Of a stretch of DNA of 64,000 nucleotides, positions 15,974-24,013 are shown in pieces (the first letter of the stretch is position 1; the number at the start of each line of letters is the position of its first letter). The stretch comes from Streptomyces gilvus (GTDB taxonomy: Bacteria > Actinomycetota > Actinomycetes > Streptomycetales > Streptomycetaceae): positions 217,169 to 281,168 of the forward strand of contig NZ_JAKWBE010000009.1 of the NCBI RefSeq assembly GCF_022513565.1. The letters are read 5' to 3'. The notes under the pieces are model-generated. The model made no database searches. It saw nothing but the letters and a program-made list of their open reading frames with translations, and was not told the DNA's origin. The position numbers were made by a program, and so were the translations under genes.

Positions 15974-16920
15974 GGAATGAGGTCTTTCGCTCGTTTCACA
16001 TTGGTCGCCTTCACCAGGAAGTGCGGGCGTCCCTTGACCTCGTAGTAGATCCGCCCGGTGTACTCCCCGATCACGCCCAGCATGATCATCTGCACCCCGG
16101 CGAGTCCGGTGAGGGCCGTGATGATGGTGACATAGCCGGGCGTCGACACGCCGTTGATGATGGCCGCGCCCACGATCCACGCGGTGTACGCGGCGGCGCA
16201 CAGCAGCAGGGCGAAGCCGAGGTGCAGGGCGGCGCGCAGCGGACGGTTGTTGAAGGAGATCAGTCCGTCGAGGCCGTAGTTGAGCAGGCTGCGCATGCTC
16301 CAGGAACTGCGGCCGGCCTCGCGGACGGCGTTCTCGTAGTCGAAGGTGGTGCTGGGGAAGCCGACCCAGGCGAACAGGCCCTTGGAGAAGCGGTTGTACT
16401 CGGTGAGGTCCACCACCGCGTCCACCACGCGCCGCGACAGCAGCCGGAAGTCGCCCACGCCGTCCTTGAGTTCGACGTCCACGAGACGGTTCACAAGCCG
16501 GTAGTACAGGCGCGCGGTGAGGGTGCGGGTGAAGCGGTCGCCGGTGCGGGTGCGGCGGGCGATGACCTGGTCGTAGCCCTCGGCGCGCAGCTCGAGCATG
16601 CGCTTGATGAGCTCCGGCGGGTGCTGGAGGTCGGAGTCCATGACGACCACGCAGTCGCCGGCGGCGTGGCGCAGGCCTGCGAGCAGGGCCGCCTCCTTGC
16701 CGAAGTTGCGGCTGAAGGACACGTACCGCACCCGGGCGTCGAGGTCGGCCAGCTTCTCCAGGACGAGGAGCGTGCGGTCGCGGCTGCCGTCGTCGACGTA
16801 GACGAACTCCATGTCGTGGCCGAGCGGCAGCAGGTCCTCCGCGACTTTCTGGACCGCCTCGTGGAAGCGTTCTATGACGTCTTCCTCGTTGTAGCAGGGC
16901 GCGACGATCGATATGAGCAT
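15970..16920 (-). CDS. GT2-family polyprenyl-phosphate glycosyltransferase (GtrB/DPM-type)
   Basis: The 316-residue protein has an N-terminal GT-A domain (about 1-230) with SIVAPCYNEEDVIERF, YVDDGSRDRT, the metal-binding DSDLQHPPELI and FRLLSRRVVDA. Two C-terminal transmembrane helices (about 232-255 and 265-290) and the terminal TGRIYYEVKGRPHFLVK are usual in bactoprenol glucosyl/mannosyl transferases. It loads a sugar from a nucleotide donor onto polyprenyl phosphate on the inner membrane face. It lies upstream of and coupled to gtrA, and 21 bases after the yfhO-type gene. Confidence 0.9.
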   Translation of the reverse strand: MLISIVAPCYNEEDVIERFHEAVQKVAEDLLPLGHDMEFVYVDDGSRDRTLLVLEKLADLDARVRYVSFSRNFGKEAALLAGLRHAAGDCVVVMDSDLQHPPELIKRMLELRAEGYDQVIARRTRTGDRFTRTLTARLYYRLVNRLVDVELKDGVGDFRLLSRRVVDAVVDLTEYNRFSKGLFAWVGFPSTTFDYENAVREAGRSSWSMRSLLNYGLDGLISFNNRPLRAALHLGFALLLCAAAYTAWIVGAAIINGVSTPGYVTIITALTGLAGVQMIMLGVIGEYTGRIYYEVKGRPHFLVKATNVKRAKDLIP

Positions 16921-16941
16921 GGGTTTCCCCCTGGGAGCGGA

Positions 16942-19557
16942 TCAGAGTGCGCCGGACACGCGCTCGCGCGGCCGGATCGTGGCGGACGAGGAGGGCTCGG
17001 GGGTGCGCCGTCGGCGGACGGCGGTGAGGACGCCGAGCAGGGTCAGGGTCAGCAGCGAGGCCGCCCCGACGACCGTGCCGAGCCGTAGCCCGGGCGGGCG
17101 GAAGGTGCAGGTGAGACTGGTCGAGTCGGCGTCGAGCGGGACGGCGATCAGACCGTGGAACTCCTTGGCCGGTCGGGCGTCCCCGCCGCCCGCGGCGCAG
17201 CGCCAGCCCGCGATGCGGGGCGCCGCGACCACGGCGGTTCCCTTGCTGCCCGCGGGGAGTTCGGCGTGGATGGTGCCGTCGGAGACGGTGACCCGGGTGG
17301 CGCCGGTGGCCTTGAGGCGGTCAACGGCGGAGCGCAGCCGCGCGGTGTCCAGGCAGCCCACGGCGCCGTCCGGGACGAGACCGGGGCGGTTGGGGGTCAG
17401 GGTGATGCTCAGCCGCCCGGAGGAGGGGACCTGGCCGAGCGGCTCCATGGCGGCGCGGTTGCGGGGGTAGAGCGAGCGGAAGCGTGCGGTGTCCCCGCCC
17501 AGCCGCGCGGTGCCGGAGAAGCGCGGGGCCCAGAGGTAGGCCTGGCTGCCGGCCGGGCAGCGGGCCGTGATCACCGGCCTCTTCGCAGCGCTCCCGGCGC
17601 CCACCTGGCCGCCCTGGACCGGCTGACCGGCGTCGTCCCGCAGGACGATCGCGGGAACGGTGTAGACCCGGGAGCCCAGCAGCAGCTCCTGGTTGCGGTA
17701 CGGCGACTCGCCGAAGCCGCCGGCGGACGCGGCGGAGGGTCGCACCGTCACCAGCGGCGGTACGTCCTCCTGGGAGACGGTCGGCGCGGTGCCGTCCTGC
17801 GGGAACCAGTCCTGGTGCGGGTCGGGCGGCGAGTGCACCCGGGCACCGATCGAGAAGATCGCGTCGGTCACGGCGTTGTCGAGGCTCTGCAGGCTGCGGC
17901 CGCGGGAGGTCCAGCCGCCGCCGAGGGCGGTGAGCGTACGGCTGAGGACGTCCGAGGTGAGGCTGCTGTAGTACTGGGCGCCCTCGCCGCCGACCAGCAT
18001 CGGATCGTTGGCGACGGTCTGCTCGCGGCCCGCGTCGGTGCGGTAGGCGGGCCAGTCGTCGCTCTGCGCGATCAGCTCCGACTGGCGCTCCTGCCGCTCG
18101 CCCCAGGGCGCGTAGTTGTCCATGTGCCGCAGCCGCTGCCTCGACGCGTCGGCGGAGGTGGCCATGGCCTCTCCGAACTGGCCGCCGAACAGCAGGGCCA
18201 CGGCGAGGACGGTGAACGCGGTACGAAGTCCGCGTCGGGCGGTCGGGGCGGAGACGGTGTCGGCGAGCCGCAGCAGGACCAGTCCGCCCAGCGCGCCGAC
18301 GACGGCGAGTGACAGCACCACCCAGGTGAGGTGCTGCACCAGGGCACTGCGGCTCGCGACCGCGGTGATCACCGCCAGCAGACCGGTCGCCGCGCCCAGC
18401 GCACGCCAGTCCGGCGGCCCGTACGACAGCGCGTGCCAGGCGGCGACCACCATCAGGCCGCACAGGACGAACGCCTGCCGGTACGGGCTGCCCTGCGGGG
18501 TGGCGAAGGCGTGCCAGACCAGATGGGTCGGCTCCCACTGCAGCGACAGCGTCACCGCGACGACCAGCACCGTCCAGGCGACGCGCACCCGCACCGGGAC
18601 CGCCCGGTGGAAGGGCAGGGCGAGGGCGAGCAGCAGGGCCGCGGTGCCCGCGTAGACCGCGGGGCTGCCGAAGGTGTACGTCGTCGGCAGCAGACGGGCC
18701 AGCAGGTCCTCCGTCGACACGGGCGTGAAGTGGACGACCCGGCCCGGGTAGGCGTGCTTGGTGCCGAAGTAGATGACCGTCACCAGCGGGGCGGCCAGGC
18801 CCACGCCGAGCGCGACGGTGGCGGCTGCGCGGCCGGCGGCCCGCAGCCGCTGACGGCGCGAGAGGTCGGAGAGCCACAGCCGGAGCAGCAGCACCAGACC
18901 GGCGGCGAGGGTGGCCATGTAGGCGGTGTAGAAGTTGGCGATCCACGCCTCCGTCACCACCAGCACGCCGAGCAGCGGCCGGCGGCGCCGCAGCGTCCAC
19001 TCGCCGACCAGGCAGAACAGCGGCAGCGCGATCAGGCCGTCGAGCCACATCGGGTTGTAGGAGGCGACGGCCACGCTCCAGCCGCACAGCCCGTACGAGG
19101 CGCCCAGCAGCCCCGCCGCCCACCAGCGCCCGGAGCGCAGGCTCAGCAGCAGCCAGGCCATGGCGGCGCCGGCGGTGGCCGTCTTCAGCACGGTGATCAC
19201 GTACACCGCGAGGTCGATCTCGTGCCGCGGGAAGACGCCGACGAGCAGGGCGAACGGGCTGCTGAGGTAGGTGCCGAGGTCGGGCAGGAAGCTGGAGCCG
19301 AAGCCGGACTGCCAGTTGACGAAGAGGCCGCCGTCGGCCTTGCCGTGCAGCAGGTCCCACAGATGGGCGTGGAAGGGTACGTACTGGTTGCCGAGGTCGT
19401 TGACGTCGCGGGTGCGGGGTCCGAAGGGGTAGCTGCGGGCCGCCGCGTCGGCCACGCAGAACACGGCGGTGGTGAGGACCGCCGCGAGCAGCGCGGCGGC
19501 CCCCCTGGTCCTGAAACGGCCGCTCGAAACGGCTTTGGACAGGGTCGAGCGACTCAT
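16942..19557 (-). CDS. YfhO-family polytopic membrane protein, probable GT-C glycosyltransferase
   Basis: The 871-residue protein has at least ten predicted helices in the first ~450 residues. An extracytoplasmic region of about 390 residues follows, then one last helix near 840-860 before a basic tail. The first loop has the acidic NDLGNQYVPFHAHLWDLLHG and FVNWQSGFGSSF pattern of the YfhO family, whose characterised members add sugars to (lipo)teichoic acids. With the downstream GtrB and GtrA genes it forms a complete donor, flippase and transferase set. The acceptor is unknown. Confidence 0.85.
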   Translation of the reverse strand: MSRSTLSKAVSSGRFRTRGAAALLAAVLTTAVFCVADAAARSYPFGPRTRDVNDLGNQYVPFHAHLWDLLHGKADGGLFVNWQSGFGSSFLPDLGTYLSSPFALLVGVFPRHEIDLAVYVITVLKTATAGAAMAWLLLSLRSGRWWAAGLLGASYGLCGWSVAVASYNPMWLDGLIALPLFCLVGEWTLRRRRPLLGVLVVTEAWIANFYTAYMATLAAGLVLLLRLWLSDLSRRQRLRAAGRAAATVALGVGLAAPLVTVIYFGTKHAYPGRVVHFTPVSTEDLLARLLPTTYTFGSPAVYAGTAALLLALALPFHRAVPVRVRVAWTVLVVAVTLSLQWEPTHLVWHAFATPQGSPYRQAFVLCGLMVVAAWHALSYGPPDWRALGAATGLLAVITAVASRSALVQHLTWVVLSLAVVGALGGLVLLRLADTVSAPTARRGLRTAFTVLAVALLFGGQFGEAMATSADASRQRLRHMDNYAPWGERQERQSELIAQSDDWPAYRTDAGREQTVANDPMLVGGEGAQYYSSLTSDVLSRTLTALGGGWTSRGRSLQSLDNAVTDAIFSIGARVHSPPDPHQDWFPQDGTAPTVSQEDVPPLVTVRPSAASAGGFGESPYRNQELLLGSRVYTVPAIVLRDDAGQPVQGGQVGAGSAAKRPVITARCPAGSQAYLWAPRFSGTARLGGDTARFRSLYPRNRAAMEPLGQVPSSGRLSITLTPNRPGLVPDGAVGCLDTARLRSAVDRLKATGATRVTVSDGTIHAELPAGSKGTAVVAAPRIAGWRCAAGGGDARPAKEFHGLIAVPLDADSTSLTCTFRPPGLRLGTVVGAASLLTLTLLGVLTAVRRRRTPEPSSSATIRPRERVSGAL

Positions 19558-19720
19558 TTCTTCGTACTCCCCGCGGGTTATCGATTCGACGGCTTAGACG
19601 GTCCGCGAATCCGTTCGGTTGTGCCGTCCGCGGAGAGTAATTATGCCGTTTCCGAATACCCGTGAGGTTTACGCGAGAAATGGTGAACGGCGGGGAAACA
19701 GGAATTTCCTGGCACGTAAT

Positions 19721-19750
19721 TTGGTGATGAATTCAATGGTGACGTAGGGT
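19721..19750 (+). promoter_or_regulatory. Predicted promoter for a leaderless DUF6314 transcript
   Basis: TTGGTG (19721-19726) and TAGGGT (19745-19750) are separated by 18 bp. The GTG start lies 7 bases after the -10 box and no ribosome-binding site is visible. Confidence 0.5.
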
Positions 19751-19757
19751 CGGGGCC

Positions 19758-20210
19758 GTGGAGCGACGCGGCGGGTTGTGGCCCGTGGACGACACCCTGG
19801 GGTACCTGGCCGGGCGTTGGGGGGTGACGCGTGCGGTGCGGGACCTCGCGAGCGGGGACGCGGGACGCTTCGAGGGGACCACTGTGTTCGGATCGCTGGA
19901 GGGCGGCGGGCTGCTGCACTTCGAGTCCGGGACGTTCGTCTGGCAGGGGGTCTCCCGGCCCGCCGAGCGCACCCTGCGCCTCCTGCCGGGGAGCTCACCG
20001 GGGACGGCCGACGTGCGCTTCGCCGACGGGCGCCCCTTCCACCACCTCGATCTGACCTCCGGTCACCATGTCGCCGACCACCCCTGTGCGGCGGACCTCT
20101 ACCGGGGCGAGTTCAGCGTCCTGGACGCGGACCACTGGCGGACGGTGTGGCGGGTGCGCGGTCCGGCGAAGGACCTCGTGCTGACGACCGACTACGCGCG
20201 CGTGGGCTGA
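19758..20210 (+). CDS. DUF6314 family protein
   Basis: The 150-residue soluble protein has no signal peptide. Features of the family are DTLGYLAGRWGVTRAVRDL at the start, FVWQGVSRPAERTLRLLP in the middle and HPCAADLYRGEFSVLD near the end, suggesting a lipocalin-like beta barrel. The biochemical function is not known to me. The start is read as a leaderless GTG. Its 3' end overlaps the convergent phosphatase-fold gene by 19 bp. Confidence 0.75.
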   Translation: MERRGGLWPVDDTLGYLAGRWGVTRAVRDLASGDAGRFEGTTVFGSLEGGGLLHFESGTFVWQGVSRPAERTLRLLPGSSPGTADVRFADGRPFHHLDLTSGHHVADHPCAADLYRGEFSVLDADHWRTVWRVRGPAKDLVLTTDYARVG

Positions 20211-20785
20211 GTCGGCACCCCGTCGAAGCGGAGGTTCCAGCGTCCGGCGCGGCCCGTCACGCTGGTCGTCGACAGGGGGCGGACGTCGATGTTCCAGTAC
20301 GTCGACGGCGGAGCCTTCAGGACGTACACCAGGGCGGCCCGGATGACCGACGGCTCGGCCACGGCGACGATCCGGCCGCCGTCCTCGACGGGCCGGGTGT
20401 CGAGCCAGTTGCCGACGCGGGCGATGAACTCCAGCAGCGACTCGCCGCCGTGCGGGGTGGCGCGCGGGTCGGCGAGCCACAGGTCCACGGCCTCGGGCTC
20501 GCGGGCCATCGCCTCCGCCAGGGTCAGCCCGCGCCAGCGGCCCATGCCGCAGTCCCGCAGGGCGAGTTGGACCAGCGGGGTGTAGCCGAGGGCGTCCCCG
20601 GTCGCGCGGCTGCGCGGGGTGGGCGAGCAGTAGCGCAGCTCGGCCGCCGCCAGCGGGATCAGGTCGCGGACGACGCGCTGCACCTCGTCCCAGCCGGCCT
20701 GGTCGAGCGGACGGTCGTCCTCGAAGCGCTCGGCGAGCAGCGGGGAGCTGCGCGCGGCGGCGACGAATGTGACCCGAAGTGGCAT
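20192..20785 (-). CDS. Histidine-phosphatase-superfamily protein lacking both catalytic histidines
   Basis: The overall order of its 197 residues matches the superfamily: an N-terminal beta strand, LDQAGWDEVQRVVRDL, CSPTPRSRATGDALG, and HGGESLLEFIARVGNWLD near the middle. The usual RHG(E) is replaced by AAARSS (strand VTFVAAARSSP). The second catalytic His, normally in a SHGGVIRA-type motif, is replaced by AEPSVIRA. The flanking residues are intact, so this is a specific loss, not a frameshift. It probably binds a phosphorylated ligand or protein without hydrolysis. The ATG at 20785 is the only good start. Confidence 0.75.
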   Translation of the reverse strand: MPLRVTFVAAARSSPLLAERFEDDRPLDQAGWDEVQRVVRDLIPLAAAELRYCSPTPRSRATGDALGYTPLVQLALRDCGMGRWRGLTLAEAMAREPEAVDLWLADPRATPHGGESLLEFIARVGNWLDTRPVEDGGRIVAVAEPSVIRAALVYVLKAPPSTYWNIDVRPLSTTSVTGRAGRWNLRFDGVPTQPTRA

Positions 20786-20888
20786 GCGGCGATGGTGAGT
20801 CGCCGATGTACGCAGGTCAAGGGCTGGTGCGCGCGAGTCACCCAGGGTGGCCGAGAACTTACTTCGCGGTCAGGACCTGTCGGACACA

Positions 20889-21326
20889 TCACGCGAAGAG
20901 GAGCGCCATCCAGCGGTCGGGATCGGTGAGCGGCGCGAAGCCGAGCTTGGCGTAGACGCCATGGGCGTCGGCGGTGGCGAGCAGGACACGGCGCACACCG
21001 AAGGCCTCCAGGTGGTCGCGGACGGCACCCACCATCGCCGTCCCGATGTTCTTGCCGCGGCCGGACCGGTCCACGTAGACGTCGCACAGCCAGGCGAAGG
21101 TCGCCCGGTCGGTGATGACCCGGGCGTACGCCACCTGAGCACCCGAAATCGTGTCGTACACCCCGAAGTTGAGCGAACCGGCGATGGCCTGTTCCTGCTT
21201 GTCGCGCGGGCGGCCCTGCGCCCAGTACGCGTCGGTGGACAGCCACTGGTGGACCCGGTCCACGTCGAGACGGTCGGGGTCGGTGGAGATCTCGTAGCCC
21301 TCGGGCAGGCTCGGGGTGTCGGTCAT
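20889..21326 (-). CDS. GNAT-family N-acetyltransferase
   Basis: The 145-residue protein carries the acetyl-CoA-binding region as VYVDRSGRGKNIGTAMVGAV (near residues 85-105), followed by LLATADAHGVYAKLGFAPL, a normal GNAT C-terminus. The N-terminal half (QWLSTDAYWAQGRPRDKQ) resembles the subgroup of small single-domain acetyltransferases often called YjgM/PhnO-like. The substrate is unknown. It is monocistronic. Confidence 0.85.
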   Translation of the reverse strand: MTDTPSLPEGYEISTDPDRLDVDRVHQWLSTDAYWAQGRPRDKQEQAIAGSLNFGVYDTISGAQVAYARVITDRATFAWLCDVYVDRSGRGKNIGTAMVGAVRDHLEAFGVRRVLLATADAHGVYAKLGFAPLTDPDRWMALLFA

Positions 21327-21366
21327 GGCCGGATGCTCGCAGGGCGGACCGGCTGGAGTCGAACAG

Positions 21367-22803
21367 TTATCCCAGCACCTCGTCGCAGGCCGCCCGCAGG
21401 CGCCGCACTCCTTCCGTGATCTCGCCGGTCCCCGCGACGGCCGCGAAGCTCAACCGGACGTGCGGGGCGGGGGGTTCGGCGCTGAAGTACGGGCGGCCCG
21501 GGGTGATGGCGACGCCCGCGCGCAGGGCGGCGGAGGTCAGGGCCGCGTCGTCGGTACCGTCGGGGAGGCGGAGCCAGAGGTGGTAGCCGCCGGACGGAAT
21601 GTGCGGGAGGGCGAGTTCGGGCAGGTGGAGGCGGAGGGCCGCCGTCATGGTGTCGCGGCGGGTTCTGAGCTGGGCCGAGATCGCGCGGAGGTGGCGGGGC
21701 CAGGCCGGGGAGCCGACGAGTTCCAGGGCCGCCTCCTGGAGCGGGCGGGGGACGAAGAAGGTGTCGACGACCTGGATGGCGCGCAGGCGTTCGAGGACCG
21801 GGCCGCGGGCGGCGAGCGCGCTGACCCGGAAGCTCGGCGAGGTCGCCTTGGTCAGCGAACCGACATGGACCACGATCCCGTCGGGGTCGTCGGCGACCAG
21901 CGGACTCGGCAGGGGGCCCGCGTCCTCGTGCACGAGCCGCCGGACGAAGTCGTCCTCCACGACGAAGGCGCCGGCCTCGCGGGCGATGCGGAGCACCTCG
22001 GCGCGGCGGCCTGGGGCGAGCACCGCGCCGGTCGGGTTCTGGAACAGGGGCTGGCAGACGACGACGCGGGCGCCGGTCGCGCGGAACGCGTCCGCGAGGA
22101 GCGACGGGCGGACGCCGTCGGGGTCCACGGGAACTGGGACGGGGCGCAGCCCTGCCGATCGGGCGATCGCCAACATGCCCGGGTACGTGGGGGATTCGAC
22201 GAGCACCGGGGCCCCCGGCGGGGCGAGGGCGCGCAGGGCCGTCGTGAGCGCGGACTGCCCGCCCGCCGCGACCAGCACCTCCGCCGCACCGACCCCGCCG
22301 CCGATACCGCGCGCGAACCACTCGCGCAGCTCCGGCAGCCCCTCCATCGGCGGCCGGCCCCAGGCGCCGGGCCGGCGTCCCGCGCGCGCCAGCGCGGCCG
22401 CCATCGCCCGCTCCGGCTGCAACGAGGGGTGCAGATAGCCGCCGTTGAACTCGATGACACCGGGCGGCGGCGCGGCGAGCGACACGACGACGCCGGAGGC
22501 GTCCACCGTGCGCGGCACGAGGTCGGCGGCGCCGTCCGCGCTCAGAGCGACCTCCTGCCAGGAGGTGTCACCGGCGGGCGCCGCGGTGGCTCGGGGCTCG
22601 GCACGGTACGCGCCGGCCCCGGGCCGGGTGACGACCAGCCCGTCGGCGGCCAGTTGGGCCAGGGCGCGGGAGACCGTCACCGGGCTCACCCGGAACCGCT
22701 CGACCAGGGCGCGACTCGACGGGAGCTTTCCACCCGGCGAGTAGCGGTCGAGCTCCCGCTTCAGCTGTTCCGCGAGTTCCGCGACACTGCTACGCTCTTG
22801 CAT
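21367..22803 (-). CDS. MocR-family regulator: GntR helix-turn-helix fused to a PLP aminotransferase-like domain
   Basis: The protein has 478 residues from ATG 22803. The N-terminal winged helix (about 5-70) contains LPSSRALVERFRVSPVTVSRALAQL. The fold-type-I aminotransferase domain contains VLVAAGGQSALTTALRAL, ESPTYPG, VCQPLFQNPTGAVL and SLTKATSPSFRVSAL (PLP lysine). MocR proteins sense a PLP adduct and usually regulate the adjacent divergent gene, here an EamA exporter. The start was placed at MQERSSVAELAEQL because the frame upstream is the exporter's opposite strand. The start codon shares CATG with the exporter start. Confidence 0.88.
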   Translation of the reverse strand: MQERSSVAELAEQLKRELDRYSPGGKLPSSRALVERFRVSPVTVSRALAQLAADGLVVTRPGAGAYRAEPRATAAPAGDTSWQEVALSADGAADLVPRTVDASGVVVSLAAPPPGVIEFNGGYLHPSLQPERAMAAALARAGRRPGAWGRPPMEGLPELREWFARGIGGGVGAAEVLVAAGGQSALTTALRALAPPGAPVLVESPTYPGMLAIARSAGLRPVPVPVDPDGVRPSLLADAFRATGARVVVCQPLFQNPTGAVLAPGRRAEVLRIAREAGAFVVEDDFVRRLVHEDAGPLPSPLVADDPDGIVVHVGSLTKATSPSFRVSALAARGPVLERLRAIQVVDTFFVPRPLQEAALELVGSPAWPRHLRAISAQLRTRRDTMTAALRLHLPELALPHIPSGGYHLWLRLPDGTDDAALTSAALRAGVAITPGRPYFSAEPPAPHVRLSFAAVAGTGEITEGVRRLRAACDEVLG

Positions 22804-22824
22804 GAGAGCACAGAGTAGCGCTAC
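22784..22824. promoter_or_regulatory. Overlapping divergent leaderless promoters and operator between MocR and EamA genes
   Basis: The two ATG codons share the palindrome CATG (22801-22804). On the plus strand TACGCT (22791-22796) lies 5 bases before the ATG. On the minus strand TACTCT lies 8 bases before its ATG. Both fit -10 boxes for leaderless transcripts. GTAGCGCTAC (22815-22824) is a perfect 10-bp palindrome, and GCTACGCTCT at 22789-22798 resembles its inverted partner. These are likely regulator half-sites. Confidence 0.5.
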
Positions 22825-23719
22825 TGCACCGATCCCGATAGCGGTGGGCGTTCCGCCGAGGGGGAGCACCGGGGGAACCCTCCAGGCCGCCCTCGGCGTC
22901 ATCGCCTTCTCGCTCACCTTCCCGGCTACTGCGTGGGGGCTGGAGGGGTTCGGGCCCTGGTCGCTGGTCGCGGTGCGCGGTGTGCTGGCCGCGGTCATCG
23001 CGGGCGGGTGTCTGCTCGCCCTGCGGGTGCCAGTGCCCGAGCGCCGTCACCGGGCGGGGCTCGCCGTGGTGGCCGCCGGAGTCGTGGTCGGGTTCCCGCT
23101 GCTCACCACGCTCGCCTTGCGGACGTCCACCACCGCGCACGCCGCTGTCGTGGTCGGCCTGCTCCCGCTCACGACCGCGCTGCTGTCCGCGCTGCGCACG
23201 GGCACCCGGCCCTCCCGCACCTTCTGGGCGGCGGCCCTCGCGGGTGCGGCCGCGGTCGTCGCGTTCACCGTGCAGCAGAGCGGCGGGGCGCTGACGACCG
23301 CCGATCTCTACCTGTTCGGCGCGCTGCTGGTGTGCGCGGCCGGCTACACCGAGGGTGGCCGGCTGGCCCGGGTGATGCCGGGCTGGCAGGTGATCGGCTG
23401 GGCGCTGGTGCTGTGTCTGCCGGTGTCCGTGCCGGCCGCGGCGCTGGCGCTGTCGTACGAGCCCGTGCGGCTCACCGCGCACAGCGTGGCCGGGCTGCTG
23501 TGGGTGGCGGCGGGCTCGCAGTTCCTCGGCCTCGTGGTCTGGTACCGGGGCATGGCGGCGATCGGCGTGCCCAAGGCCAGCCAGTTGCAGCTGGCGCAGC
23601 CCCTGCTCACACTGGTGTGGTCGGTGCTGCTGCTGGGCGAGCACCTGACAGTGGCCGCCCCGCTGACGGCCGCGGCGGTACTCGTGTGCATCGCCGTCAC
23701 GCAGCGGGCGCGGGGTTGA
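22802..23719 (+). CDS. EamA/DMT-superfamily exporter
   Basis: The 305-residue protein has ten transmembrane helices in two EamA repeats: the first starts GTLQAALGVIAFSLTFPATAW, and the second covers about 165-300 with LYLFGALLVCAAGYTEGG and PKASQLQLAQPLLTLVWSV. Such exporters move amino acids or metabolites out of the cell. Divergent pairing with a MocR regulator suggests induction by an amine or vitamin-B6-related compound. The ATG at 22802 is taken because the shared CATG pattern fits; a GTG about 14 codons later is possible. Confidence 0.85.
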   Translation: MRAQSSATAPIPIAVGVPPRGSTGGTLQAALGVIAFSLTFPATAWGLEGFGPWSLVAVRGVLAAVIAGGCLLALRVPVPERRHRAGLAVVAAGVVVGFPLLTTLALRTSTTAHAAVVVGLLPLTTALLSALRTGTRPSRTFWAAALAGAAAVVAFTVQQSGGALTTADLYLFGALLVCAAGYTEGGRLARVMPGWQVIGWALVLCLPVSVPAAALALSYEPVRLTAHSVAGLLWVAAGSQFLGLVVWYRGMAAIGVPKASQLQLAQPLLTLVWSVLLLGEHLTVAAPLTAAAVLVCIAVTQRARG

Positions 23720-23809
23720 GGACGTTCGGCCCGCTTCCCAGGAGGCCCCCGCGCCGTAGACTCAAGGCCACGGACCGCTGCTCCCGCACTTGGTGAGGAG
23801 GCCCTACAG

Positions 23810-24004
23810 ATGCGTGCAACCGTGGGCGACCAGCTTGTCCAGCACGGCAGGGTGGTAGGCCAGCACGACAAGATCGGCGAGATCGTCGAGATCCTGGGCC
23901 AGGAGGGCAACCCCCCGTACCGCGTCCGCTTCGAGGACGGGCACACGGGCATCTGCTCCCCCGGCCCCGACACCGAGATCCGCCACAGGGAAACGCAACG
24001 CTGA
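23810..24004 (+). CDS. DUF1918 domain protein
   Basis: The 64-residue protein matches the small DUF1918 family in full: MRATVGDQLVQHGRVVG at the start, GEIVEILGQEGNPPYRVRFEDG in the middle (given here as position 23-44), and HTGICSPGPDTEI. The fold is a short SH3-like barrel; the function is unknown. GAGGAGG lies 8 bases upstream of the ATG, and TAGACT at 23757 is a possible -10 box. Confidence 0.85.
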   Translation: MRATVGDQLVQHGRVVGQHDKIGEIVEILGQEGNPPYRVRFEDGHTGICSPGPDTEIRHRETQR

Positions 24005-24013
24005 TCCGCCGGT

